A stretch of DNA of 64,000 bases from Anisus vortex (lineage: Eukaryota; Mollusca; Gastropoda; Planorbidae): assembly GCA_949126835.1 (NCBI GenBank), contig OX421499.1:5282295-5346294 (forward strand), given 5' to 3'. The first letter of the stretch is position 1, and each line of letters starts with the position of its first letter. Below are positions 39,645-51,959 of this stretch, piece after piece. Position numbers and translations under genes: made by a program. The notes under the pieces were generated by a model that saw nothing but the letters and a program-made list of their open reading frames with translations, searched no databases and was not told the DNA's origin.

Positions 39645-40880
39645 TAATAATAATAATGGTAATTTCTTATAGAAAGCAAGACTGCTGTTCAAAGCACTTT
39701 ATGGCGATAAAAGTGAACTACAGAAAATAACTTTGAGACTTTGTTGACATCTTTAATGAGTAAAATTTATCACTGCAAGGACCAGTTAATTTTTGTAAAA
39801 AAACAAAACAAAGATAGCATCATTACAAATAAAACTTTAGCTTTGGCATAAAAAATTGTATGTAAATAAAATATATATGTAGCTTAACTTATCTGCTTTC
39901 TTTGAGGAACATGACATTAAACCAGATAAAAGGATTACGAGAATGATTTTTACGGTAATGATTTTGTGAAAGAACACTTGCACATGCTGTTTGACGAAAT
40001 TTCATCGTACCTTTCAAATTGCTCTGACACTCCATTTGCACTTGAAAGATGCTCCTGAGACAATAGAATAAAAGTACATTTAATTTATTAACCATTTATT
40101 TTTCTACAATGCCAATTACAAAATTCAGAATCAGGTGTTTGCAGTCATATAGTATTACTATTTTGTCTGAGATTGTGTTGCACCTTCTTCTTCCATCTCC
40201 AACAACACATCTTTGTGAAAGGCTTTCCAGCTTGTTCATTATCAAATCTTGATACAGAAGTAGACTTCAGAATGGGCATTTCTTATAGCGCTTCTATCCA
40301 TTAAACTATTAAACTAGCATGCTCAGTGCGCCCCTGGTGTGAATTGCAGTGGCAGATGTTTTAGCCAAAGAGAAAGTTCTTTTTAAAAGACTCAGATTCT
40401 CTCAGTGTCTGAGGTAAACTCAAATGAGCGCACTCCCAGGTACTTCTTTCTGTTTTCTTCCAAACTAGGAATTTTGAGGAGTGACTGTGTTGAAGAGCGA
40501 AGTTCCTTAGATGGATCATGCCCTGATATAAGCTCTCGAATATAAGAAGGAGCAATGCCCTTTATTCATCCGTACGTAATTAGTAATGGACATGATTTTG
40601 TGCTCTATTCGCTTTATCACCTGGAGCCAGTGGAGATCCCTTAGTGTTGGGGAGATCTTGCCTCCTCACCCCGAAACAATGCGCGCCGCGGTGTTCTGCA
40701 CTCTCTGTAATCTCTGAAGCTGGTTCTGGGGCAAACCCCACAGGCAACTATTGCAGTAATCCAACCTTGACTGGATAAGACAGACTGCTACGTTATTGGT
40801 CGTCTTTCTATTGAGTTGAGGTCGCAGCTGACCTAGGACTTGTTGTGAAAGATTATCTTCGTTGTGTAAGCCCATGAGAA
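39645..40880 (-). pseudogene. L2/CR1-like LINE, RT C-terminus and 3' end
   Basis: On the minus strand 40875-40640 reads AVCLIQSRLDYCNSCLWGLP, QLQRLQRVQNTAARIVSG, then ISPTLRDLHWLQVIKRIE. This is the standard C-terminal part of L2/CR1 reverse transcriptases. Several stops follow, then 'gcgcactgagcatgct...gcgctataag'. A (TTA)n-tailed end at 39645-39710 may be the same or a second copy. Confidence 0.72.
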
Positions 40881-41029
40881 TGACGCAATCTCAATCTTAG
40901 CACTGACGTTGTATTGTAATTAGAACCAAATATTTCACAATATATAATTTTAAATGGATTTTTGTGATTAAATCACTGTGCTTTAATTTTGTACAATTTC
41001 TAACACTGAAAATACATCCTACATTTGAG

Positions 41030-42225
41030 ATATTTACATTACATTTAATAACAGTAGCACATTACAGTTATATGATATTTACATTACATTTTATAACAGT
41101 AACACATTACAGTTAGGGGAGAGGTGGGTAATTCGTATCCCCTAAGGGAAAACATTATCAATAATAAAACTAACAGTAGAAAGAGGTTTATTTTTACGTT
41201 AAAACAATTATTGGTGACAAAAGAATGAAAATACATGATCTGAAGGTTTTATTATGAAAACAAAAAGCACAATTAATAAAATATAAAAAAGACAAGCTGG
41301 TAAGAATTGCCCTCACCAGCGTTCAATTCGTACCACTAGGGAGGGTAATAAGTACCAAAAGAAATGAAGATAAAATATTGTTTGTAAGGTTGACATTTAT
41401 AAGTTGAAGTCTCTCTATATATATCTCATTTGTATTTAATAATTAATTCACAAGTATAATTATTCAGTGACCCACTTTGGAAGGCTTATTCAGAGCATGC
41501 AAGATGTACCTATGCTCTACATATAAATCATTATATAATGTATTCCTAGATGTTCTCACTGTACCAGTACCCGGTACCATTGAAAAAGTTTTTTTTTTTT
41601 GGCCTCCAGACCTTTTGTCTTTTTTTCTGGTGTAGTCTCGGTACTTCTGCACTAATTGTAACGTAATTAGTACCGGTACGTATTACCCTCTAAAGTGAGG
41701 TACGATTTAGCCGACTCAGACTTAACATTGTTTATTGCTTCTATGTTTTTATCGGCAATAGAAAACAGACCTAAATCTATTTATTAATGAAGCAGACTGG
41801 ATAGTCAGCACACTAAACACATATAAATACGCTATGTTTAACCAGACCTAGAGGCTCTGGTCAAAAATAACATTAAGTAATGTAAAAAAATATAAAGTCA
41901 GCCTACCCTTTTATTTTCTTGTCCATGTCCACCATTGTTCTATGGCAGTCAAAACTAATGTGCTGGCATGTGTTAAAGAGCTTAAATGTTAATTACAACC
42001 AGTCAAACTAGGTAAAACGGCATAGGTACGAATTACCCAGCGGTACGAATTACCCACCTCTCCCCTATATCAAATAATTACATTACATTTTATAACAGTG
42101 GCACATTACAGTTATATCAGATATTTACATTACATTTTATAACAGTAGCACATTACAGTTATATGAGATATTTACATTACATTTTATAACAGCAGCACAT
42201 TACAATTATAAGGTAGCGACAAAAC
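41030..42225. repeat. About 47-bp tandem repeats of SPIN-derived sequence
   Basis: 'tttacattacattttataac agtagcacattacagttata' recurs twice before and three times after the TA element at 41117-42065, which therefore landed inside an existing array. Confidence 0.8.
41117..42065. mobile_element. TA-flanked element with ggggagaggtgggtaat ends
   Basis: Left ggggagaggtgggtaattcg and right cgaattacccacctctcccc are inverted; a second internal 'ggtacgaattaccca' lies near the right end. The surrounding repeat (cagttatat) shows a TA duplication, so the target is TA. A 62-codon minus frame (41652-41464) might be a helix-turn-helix remnant, unproven. Confidence 0.75.
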
Positions 42226-42322
42226 AAAGTTTATGGTTGGGGGGGGGGGGGGTCCACCATAACGAGAAAAGCTGTATAAAAGGATCGCGGCATTAAAAAG
42301 ATTGAGAACCACTGGATTAAAA

Positions 42323-42530
42323 GAAAGAACGGGAAAAAAATACGAAAGCAAGAAAGAAAGAATGAGAAAAAGAACTTCAAAGAAAATTCGAACTAAGAAC
42401 TAAAGAAGGAAAAGAAAGAAAATACAAAAGAAAGAAGGAAAAAAGACAGAAAGAAAAAGAATGAATGAAAAAAACAAAACAAAAAAAATATTAAAGACAG
42501 AAAGAAAAAATACAATGAATTGTATAAAAA
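42323..42530. repeat. Purine-rich (GAAA)n tract, right half
   Basis: Continues the composition of 37720-37867. Confidence 0.7.
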
Positions 42531-43723
42531 TAACATTCGTATGATTCCACTTAGCGATGCTTTCGTGAGCTCACGCGACAGACGCAGAAAGAAAAGTGTA
42601 AGCCTAAATCCCTAAATCTAACCAAGACGTGTACAACTATTAACTAACGATTACGATACAAAACATCAATAGAATTGTATGTGCTTATTCAAAATATAAC
42701 TCCTAATCATGTTACATACCCAATAATTCCTTTTTAATCTTTTAATCATGAATAAGTAACGTGTTTATAGTCTACCTCTACTTGGAACAAAATAATCATC
42801 AGAACTAGCAGACTACATAAATATTTTTGTTGACATAATTTGCACAGCCAGCGAACGGAAAAAACTAAGGGACTAGTTCATTGGGTCTCCTCCTCGCCTA
42901 GACCACCAATCGTTATCCAGCTCTCTTATCGAACTGCGTTCTAAATTTAGCAAGCTGGTTTTCTGGGTAAAATCACCCCGTTAGTACCGAATGAAAATTC
43001 AAAACTATTTTATCGAAGCTAACAATTTTGACTGTAAGAAACATTTATCGCAGCATACAGTGAGTGACCTAGTCAAGAAGACAAGGTCGTGGTGAGGCAA
43101 CTAGTGCGAAGAAGGGGACAAGGGGGGGGGGGGGGGGGAATTGTGCAAAGTGGGTGTGGTCAGTGGGGAAGGGAAATAGTGAATGTGAATGGTGGAGGAA
43201 ACAGTGCAGGTTTTTTTTAATAAGAGGAAGGGTTGGCAATAGCAGTCTAATTATTAAGAAGTCCGCAATTTCAACTTTATTGTAAAAAAAATATAATAAT
43301 AATAATATTTTCTCAGTCATCCAAAGTTTTAATTGTTTTCGAGATTTAGGTTTAAAAATGAACAAAGCGCTGACATAGTAGACAGCTATTAGTAAAAACA
43401 ACGATAGGTAGCATTTTCATATGAACATGTTTATATATGGGCAAAGTTATACTTTTGAATGGTATAAAATTGCCCCTTTGGGCGACTATGACAATCGGGA
43501 CCAGCCATATAATATTTAACCATGTAGCCTATGCAATGAAAAGGGGGAGTGGCGGTTGAATTTAAGTAAATTTGCGTGTGAAAGAGTAAATATGAGGTGG
43601 GGGGGTGGTCTTGACCGAATGAATGCATATACGCAATAAAGATGTCTATATTATGTTATTACTTTCTCACGGGCAGGCATTAGGTCACGACAATTAATTA
43701 TTGTTGACGCACGCACGCACTCA

Positions 43724-43929
43724 ATAACGGTAGGCCGATAACGGTAAGCCGATAACGGTAGGCCGGTAACGGTAGGCCGATAAGGGTAGGCCGATAACGG
43801 TAGGCCGATAAGGGGAGGCCGATAAGGGTAGGCCGATAAGGGTAGGCCGAAAACGGTAGGCCGATAACGGTAGGCCGATAACGGTAGGCCGATAACGGTA
43901 GGCCGATAACGGTAGGCCGATAAGGGTAG
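43724..43929. repeat. 14-bp minisatellite
   Basis: About 15 units of ataacggtaggccg with a/g variants (aaggg). Minus-strand frames (YRPTVIGLP repeats) are artefacts. Confidence 0.94.
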
Positions 43930-44069
43930 AGTGAATATTTCTTACATCTGAAGTAAAGAGGCAACGCAGAGCAGCGAACGATCTCGGCACAAGACTAATT
44001 TGAAATACATTGTCATTCGTTTTATATTGCAAATGAAATTATGAATTGTTAATTTATTAGAAGTATTTA

Positions 44070-44460
44070 GCATCAGACCAAACGTTCATCCATTATTAAC
44101 AAAAAATCAGTACTTAGAACAGATCCATCTTATATTATGTTACATATTACAGACGCTCCTTCTATAAAGAAGATTATTGCGTCCTACGTTCATCCATGGT
44201 CCGAGTCTAGTCTTGCATTGTTATTAATGTTTTAAATGATGCTAAGTTACTGGTTTTCCTGGTTTGTTCAGGCAACCCATTCCATGCCCGAATGCCACTC
44301 GGGAAGAAAGAGTACTTATATGCATTTGTTCTCGCATAGGGGACAAGGAAAGTGTTTTTGTCTTTGTGTTTATCTGAGCAAAAGGTTGTTATTGGGTTGT
44401 ATTTGCAAATTAGAGTTTAATGCCTTATGTATTATTACTACTTTACTCTTTGCCCTTCTG
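44070..44460 (-). pseudogene. LINE C-terminus and 3' tail
   Basis: Minus strand reads FFPSGIRAWNGLPEQTRKTS, then NLASFKTLITMQD and a stop, typical of RT C-termini ('WN.LPE......FK..L'). About 100 bp of shared 3' tail follows. The same family occurs at 905, 49250, 50410 and 62935. Confidence 0.7.
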
Positions 44461-44699
44461 TTCTCTAGTGTTTCTAGTGTTTAGTGATTTGACTAATGGT
44501 GTTACTCTTGTCAGTTGTGAATATGATCTAGTAATGAACCTTGCAGTTCTAGATCTAGACGATGTGTTTGTTCGATTTATATTTGAATGTCTTGAAATCA
44601 GAAAGGCCTTTAATTTTGTTTCTCTTTCGGTCATATTCTTCTAGTTCATCAATTATTTTTTTATGCAGTGTTCAAGACAATACAATTTGAATTTTCTGT

Positions 44700-47600
44700 T
44701 GTATTTCTTTCATAAATTACAACGTTAGCAACGCACACCAAATAAATATAAAATATATAGAGTCTAACCTATAAAACAAAAGTATATATGCCCTATGACT
44801 GTGACAAAAAAAAAACGTTGTGTTCAAACAGGGTGAGGGAAGGGGAAAGAAACTAACAAATAACATGTAGGCATGGGAGGGGAGGGGGGTCATAAACTAT
44901 ATGGGGATCAACGTGCGGGGCGGGGAGAGGTAGGAAAATATTACTTTTTTTGTAGTTACGTAATTAATTTGGATGCACGAAAGTATTTTTCAATTATGGT
45001 CACATCGTTAACTTAGTGGGCCAGGTGTGCTTATTTCTATTGCTACTAGAAGACCCAATGGAATAAAAATGTGTATTTTTTGTGTTTTAGAAACGGGGAG
45101 GATGGGGGGGGGGGGTAGAAAGCCCATTACAGAATCCACAAACAGGTAGGTTGGTGGAAGGGTAGGTTGATTGAATTGATGGAAAGGTGTGCAAATAGAC
45201 ATGCTGTTCGTGAAGCTTACTGAACTCAAAAAAATGCCCCCCCCCCACCTCCCCCAACTCACCTAGCCAGAAATGCTTTGAGATGAGTTTGAAACGCACG
45301 AACATCTATACAACAGTGTACTCTATCATCACAGAAAGTACCTTATAGTCACTGGCAGTGACAATCAGGCCAATCGTTAACCACACAGATGGCTTACAAA
45401 GTGGGCATCATAAACAATTTAAAAGCAGCGGAAATTTTCTTTACTTCATACTGCACCACCAGAGTTAGTTGGTGCGTGGTCTTGGGGTATGCAACCACAA
45501 TTGACGAAGTGTATTTTAACCAATTTTATGCGTCATTAGATGGTAAAACTTACACAAGATAAAATTAGAAATAGGACAGTTAGTTGGTCGAGCTATGTTA
45601 GACTAATTAGGCACATTCGTTAAAGTATCAAGGACTTAGTTAAAGTATCAAGGACTTAGCGGCTACATACTGATATTCAATATATATACCGGTAGACAGC
45701 CAACAACATATTATGCTTTACGAATTTAGGCCCACTAATGAACAGAACACTAATAGATAGGGCCCCCAGTTAACAGCTGCGTCTTATATGAACTGAGTCC
45801 TTATATGAAGTGAGTCGCAGAGTCAACTCTTTTGTAATGAAGTTAATTTGTAACCTTCACCACCTAATTGGTTTGGCAATTAAGGCAAAAAAAAAAAAAA
45901 ATTTTACTTTTAATGTTCAGCATCAAGTCAACAGTGGTATTTTTTGGTTGAAAGGGGAAGGTAGCAAATACAAATTGTGTGCATGTTATTTCCAGATTGA
46001 GAGGTACATTTTATGTAATAGTACCAATGCACAATAAATTTAAATTAAAATAAAATTTTATGTCCAGAAAAAGAATATACAAAACTGCGGTCAGAATTTA
46101 AATTTTTGTTTCATGCTGCAAGCTAGTAAATTGAATTAGAAGTTAAGTTTTGCACATTTAGGCATTGTGATCAAGTTAATATTAGAAAAAATGCATATGC
46201 CATCAACATTTAAAGCTTGCAATATTCACTACAATTAGTGGCAGGTAAGGGAGGGGCTAATATCAGGCTGCAGCCAGAAGCCCCTATGACATGATCTTCA
46301 ATACAATTAAAAGCCTAATCTAAATGTGTTGTTCAGTTTTACTATGAAAGGCCTACCCCTCACGGTGACTAAATTATCTTAAGTCAGCTAAATGTATGTC
46401 TATCACCATATTATTTGAAATAGATTTAACAAAAGGCAAGACCAGGCTGAAACCTCAGATAAGCATAGATGCAAATGCAAAAATTATAATAAAATGATAG
46501 ACATACATACAGACTAACTCATATAACAAAATGTTATCTTATTATTAGACAATCTAAAGAACCAAACAAAATAAAGCCTATTCAATTTCTGTTAGTTATT
46601 GGATAGTATTGGTTTTGGATTCCATCAACTATAGTCTAGGTTTAGATTTCAGCCACTCTAGTCATGCCTCAAGGTCTATTCAACAATTGCCTGTATTCAA
46701 TTATTGTCTAAATTGTCAAAATCAAATAAATGTATAGGTCTATACTTATGTGAATGTTTCACCAGTGGATAGGTTGCACCATTAGTTTAGTATTATTTAA
46801 GTTATATTTTGTACTTGATCCGCAGATAGGTCGTACCCTTAATTTTGAAAGTTACACTGCCTTTCAATATCAAATTTCTATAAAAAAATATATATTTTTT
46901 AAACATAAAAGTTATTAAATATTTACCTTGACTTTTTTTAATGTAAACTGCAATATCCTAGTGATTCTACAACTTTACAACAACCGATAAGGGTGATAGT
47001 TGCAACTTAGTGATAGTGACAGGTGTCACAGGGTAGTGATGTTTTGATAGTCTAAACTTTTTAAAATGTGTGTCGATTGTATGTTGTTCAATATAAAAAT
47101 AATGTTTTATCTTCTGTTTTTCAAAACAGAGAAAGAATGGAGAACATAGTTTTAGGGTGATTCCAAAAGGTTTTAACCCAACCGAACGACACAAATCCTT
47201 ACACAATATAGATATCTATATATAATATAAGAGGTGGGTTAATTTAAATGTATTATTATTATTAGTGTATAGCCCTGCCAATAAACATAATGAAAGCTCA
47301 GAGTGCATTTAACATTGAGCAACAAACTATGTAGAACATGGATATAATTCACTAGGCAAAAAAAATATCTAGCTAACTAATAATTATATATAAACTTTGC
47401 AAAAATTTTTTGGTAAAATGTATGACCTTTATGCGAGTATATTATAAATATAAATACACGAGTATGTTTAATAAGTATTTATACACCTATATTTATATCC
47501 TATACCTATAAGTATAGCCTATAGGCTACTATACATGAGTATATTTATATAAGCATATACGCAGGTAGGCCTATATTCTATATAATATGCCCATCCCATT

Positions 47601-49240
47601 GCGCCATTGCATGCATTGTAAACTTCGCCTAATACTAAGATCTAGGCTAAGGTAAGTATGGCAAGGATAAGGTATTCAAGGGAATCGAGGTATTGTCATT
47701 GAATGTCAAAATAAATATTTCATAAGGTCATAATGACAACAGGTAGGCCCTAATTGTAGACTGTAGACTAGACCCTAAGCCGGCCTAAGCCTAAATGTCT
47801 GGATTTGTAATTCCGCAATAGTATTGGCAATAGCCTACTTAGTGAATACTACCAATCCAATGTCACTAATATTACTAGTAATAACTAATGTAACGACCAA
47901 TTAATGGAATCTGAATAACTCAGTACTTCAATACTTTAACTTTAATGAAAATTAATGCTCAACTTCAACTCAATCAACTCAACTATGTAATGTTTGTTTA
48001 CCAATGACTAATCATACTAATGACCAATGACACAATAAATTAGGCCTACAAAATCACTGAACGAATTCGTCTATGTCGGTAGCTTACTTATACTTATAAG
48101 ACAAAGATTATTAGATAACTAAAGCCCAGCCCCATTCTTTAAAAACAAAAAGATATACTTACAATATATTTTGATTATATTTTAAATACAGAATAGAGTT
48201 ACATTTTTTGGCTTCAAGTGAATTCCTGTGTTTGTGTATTTGTATTTACTTCGCGGAAACTCTCGAAGAAGTGAATTTCCACACAGAACTTATCTAGGAA
48301 TAAAACCTAAACTTCTCTGAGGTCAAGGACAAGTCGCCGAACTTGATTCAAAATCTTGTAGGCTGATAATGAGACGGCTAGAATTGTATATTGTAAGTTT
48401 TGCTTGATTTTATCTCAGTAATAGGCCCCTTTAATGTGGACCTACATGGAGCCCGAGTTTTTTTTTTCAAACAAATGTATGGAAATAGTCACTTTTTTTT
48501 ATATAGATCAGTGGGGGGAAATGTAGGCTGTGTAAAATAGAAACACAATGCAAGGGAATCAACAATGAAAATGTATATATTTTGAAAGTCTCGACGAGGT
48601 GGTCTGCCTTTGGGTCTTTCGGGTATTATAAAATAAAATAAATGTAATATTATCGGGGTATTAGAAAATAAAATATTATTATCAGTTTTTTCATATATAT
48701 ATTTTCTTTGGGCACAGCTCTAACTCGATTTAAAATCAAGACATTCGGTATGAAAATTCGGTGATATATTGCAAAAAGTGTCTTATCTCAAGAAAAATAG
48801 GGCCTACTTGTAGTAGCGGGTCTATATGTAGGCCCCTATAGGCTCTATATAAGCAGGCCTATAATTTAAAATTATAAAGTCCAGGCCTACAATTGAGTTT
48901 AAGTTAAAGATAAGGGGGTTATTGGTGGGGTTATTCTGATTCTACCAAATAAAAGAAACATAGCTGGCCTTCACGCCTAGATCTAGTTAAATTCATGGAA
49001 AAGTGGCATAAAATAAATTTAGGTCAGTTTGTCTTTTACAGTAACTTATTAACTATAGTCTGGCATTCGGGCCAACTCGGCGGATAATACCGCACGCAAG
49101 AAGAGGCCGATAGGTCCTGCGGATAGTAGCCTACACCGTGACAACATGTAGGCCTATACGAGTACCCTGTCGCCTGTTCATTACCTACCACCCTGCACGC
49201 GTTTTCGTCCTATGATGTAGGCCTAGCCCAATAATATTCT
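44700..49240. other. No recognisable gene
   Basis: AT-rich DNA with poly-G at 45103-45115, a 19-bp direct repeat near 45619-45660 and a LINE-tail-like (tta)n at 47255-47330. I see no supported exon on either strand. Confidence 0.5.
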
Positions 49241-49249
49241 TTCTAGAAG

Positions 49250-50660
49250 GAACGTCTGTAAACTTAAGAAAACTTATAAAGAACCCAGTTAGAAAACAAA
49301 TATTGTCTTATCTTATATATTTCAGATGTTCATACGTGGTCCGAGTCTAGTCTTGCATTGTTATTAATGTTTTAAATCATAGGTTCTCAACCTTTTTCGG
49401 CTCACCGCCCCCTTTTACAATTTTTTTCCGCTCACCGCCCCCAACCCAACTTTCTTTTAGCGCCCACCCACCCCTTCCGCCCATCTGGACTATACTTTCC
49501 GCAATTTTTTAAGACGTACTAGACCTTTGTGTGATTAATTATCTTTTAAAAAAAAAATGAAAAGGAAACATTGTAAGAATTAATAGATCAAAAAATTGCC
49601 TTAACAAAAGGTTTCATTAAATAAATGCGAATCGTTTGCCTGGTGTGTTGCTAGCAATTTGTCTATTTTTGTTTCAATTTTGGTTGCAAAAACCTTAGGT
49701 ATAATAATCAGTAATATTTGTTGTATTACAAAACAGAACTTGTTCGGCATCACTATTGAATCAAATGTGGAAACATTTTTTTTGTTAAAGGGAGATAATT
49801 AGCCTGTTTTATTTGAGCTAATATTTCTTTTTTTTTCTTTTATAAAAAATAAATGGCTTACAATTTATAGCTTTGAAATGATCAAACTGTAAAAAAGTAT
49901 TTGAAAATTATATAAATATTAGATGACTAAAAGAATTCATATGTATATTTTCAAACATTACAATAACTACACAGTTTGTGTGATTATTACATATCTATTC
50001 CGCTTAACAGTAGCTGCTCATGTGTTCTAAATTACATTAAGGACATCTCGGTTAAACTGAGATCAAAATATCATTAATATTAGCAGATGTTAGGGCGACA
50101 GTCGGGTGAACCAACCACAGGACCAGCCGGCCGCACAGTATATTTGCCAAATACAGACCCTGCTTCACGGAATAAGTCACTGCGATTCCTATTTCTTATT
50201 AATATAATAATATGTAGGCATACTGTTGGGGGATATCAGATATTTAGCAGCACTTGCATTAACATCACATTTCATCCTCCAAAAACTAATCGATTCAAAT
50301 AGCTGAGGTGTTAAAATATATCAGGTATGTTTGTACCGCCCACTTGCCCTTCGCCGCCCCCAATCGCCCCCGGGAATGACAGCGCCCCCCTAAAGCTTCT
50401 CACCGCCCCACGGTTTTTTTTTAAATAATTTATAGTTACTGGTTTTCATGGTTTGCTCGGGTAACTCATTCCATGCCCGGATGCCACTCGAGAATAATTT
50501 TTTTGTAAGTAATGTATGAACGTTTGGTCTGATGCTAATTACTTTATATGCATTTGTCCTCGCATGAGGGATAAGAAAAGTGTTTTTGTCCTTATGTTTA
50601 TCTGAGCATTGCAACTGGTTGTTATTGGGTTGTATTTCGAATTTAGAGTCTTATGACTTA
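49250..50660 (-). pseudogene. LINE C-terminus interrupted by a repeat insertion
   Basis: 50614-50415 reads ARTNAYKVISIRPNVHTLLT, KKLFSSGIRAWNELPEQ, and continues at 49378-49250 into the shared 3' tail. The insert is 49379-50408. Confidence 0.7.
49379..50408. mobile_element. Insertion related to the hAT interior at 3760-5900
   Basis: Flanked by ttttaaat on both sides within the LINE. Starts cataggttctcaacctttt and ends with 'caccgcccc' clusters. Its centre (49720-50100) is collinear with 3760-4120 plus 5826-5900. Confidence 0.65.
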
Positions 50661-50708
50661 GTAGTATTACTACTTTACTCTTTACCCGTCTGTCCTCTAG
50701 TGTCAGCT

Positions 50709-50709
<1 letters not shown>

Positions 50710-50753
<44 letters not shown>
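50710..50753. repeat. Poly-T tract
   Basis: About 43 consecutive T. Possibly a retroposed A-tail in reverse, or an assembly-sensitive homopolymer. Confidence 0.95.
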
Positions 50754-50754
<1 letters not shown>

Positions 50755-50810
50755 TTATTAGCGTGGATATCCCGTATTTCCAGCACATCTTTTGTGTTTC
50801 AAAATTTTAA

Positions 50811-50883
50811 CCCTTCCCGTACCGACCTACTTCTATCTATGCTGCCTTCAGTTCCGCTATATACGCGCCCGGGACTTTAAGGG
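50811..50883. mobile_element. 73-bp TTAA element, copy 3
   Basis: cccttcccgtaccgacctac ... cccgggactttaaggg, with TTAA at 50807-50810 and 50884-50887. Confidence 0.86.
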
Positions 50884-51137
50884 TTAACAAAGCCCCATAC
50901 GATAGCATAAACACATATCCCGGATAGGGACCATGTGCCAAAATTGACCTCACTCGAGATGGCTCCCTTTATACGTCGATTGGTCCAGCCCTGGCAGGGA
51001 TCCTCAGAGAACCCCGCGAGTTTCTCTCCCTGAAGACTAGTAGCCCATCTTAGAAAGACTGGGTGAGAAAAACTAGGAGTGTTGTAGGCCTACTAAAGGC
51101 TCTGGTAAAAGTAGTTATGGTATGACTATAGTAGTTA

Positions 51138-51309
51138 TACACGGGCGCACAGTGTATTCGAATCCTGTTGAAGGCTATGTTTTGTTTTCGGGTCTGGAGG
51201 GCGTGTCCCTGAGTCTACCCCAGCTCTTGTGGGTTTCCTTGTGGCCACAGAAACTGGTAAATCCTGCATCACCACCATTGGATCAATTTGGTCCGCCGGG
51301 ATACTTTGA
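51138..51309 (+). mobile_element. tRNA-headed SINE, copy i (head truncated)
   Basis: Starts within the head (attcgaatcctgttgaaggc); body and tail are complete (ggatcaatttggtccgccgg). Confidence 0.78.
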
Positions 51310-51349
51310 TTACGTATAATAGTTACACGCTGACTTAAAGTTCACAAGG

Positions 51350-51637
51350 TCGTGCACCACTAGCTCCAGGCGTGCCACTAGCTCCAGGTGCGCCACTACT
51401 AGCTGCAGGCGCGCCACTATCTCCATGCGTGCCACTAGCTCCAAGGTGCGCCACTACTAGCTCCAGACGTGCCACTAGCTTCAGGTGCGCCACTATCTCC
51501 ATGGGTGCCACTAGCTCCAGGTGCGCCACTACTAACTCCAGGCGCGCCACTATCTCCATGCGTGCCACTAGCTCCAGGTGCGCCACTACTAGCTCCAGAC
51601 GTGCCACTAGCTTCAGGTGCGCCACTAGCTCACACCC
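51350..51637. repeat. 18/21-bp minisatellite
   Basis: Alternating ctagctccaggcgtgcca and ctactagctccaggtgcgcc units, about 15 copies. The Ala/Pro/Ser-rich frames are artefacts. Confidence 0.92.
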
Positions 51638-51959
51638 AATCTACTATCTACTGATGCTGTATTTACAAAAGTATTACCTCCCCTTTGAGCAGCAGATGCG
51701 AAAATAGGCCTATTATTGATAATTGATAATGATAGCGTCGCTTGACCCTTAAATAGGCAACACAAGCCCCCCCCCAAAAAAAAAAAACTCTTACGTCTGT
51801 TAAAGGGAAAAGTGGGAAAGTTGAAAGCCAAAATACATTGAGTGGAGAGGGAAAAATTAAATTTACAGAATAAATTTTGCATAGACTGGACACCATCAAA
51901 AAACACCGCCCGGAAAATCGTGCCCATTATTGTAAAATTATCACCATGCAACTATTCAC

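Larger units (their letters stand above)
37876..42314 (+). mobile_element. SPIN-like hAT element loaded with nested insertions
   Basis: Left end cagcggttcccaacctgtgg, then 'gcgacccctttgggggtcga', 'acgaccatttcat', 'gtcgcc'. An internal piece at 39367-39440 reads 'gtcgcctaagaccaccggaa'. The right end has 'tttatggttggggg', 'gatcgcggcattaaaaagat' and 'tgagaaccactg'. These match, from memory, the ends of the SPIN hAT family. Flanks gacttaaa and gattaaaa agree at 6 of 8. The same purine tract lies on both sides, supporting one element. No transposase was recognised. Confidence 0.7.

Noticed and set aside
43698..44032. Repeated YRPTVIGLPLSA frames
   Set aside because: Translation of the 14-bp minisatellite.
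51335..51707. Ala/Pro/Gly-rich collagen- or mucin-like frames on both strands
   Set aside because: Artefact of the 18/21-bp minisatellite; no start context, splice sites or conserved flanks.
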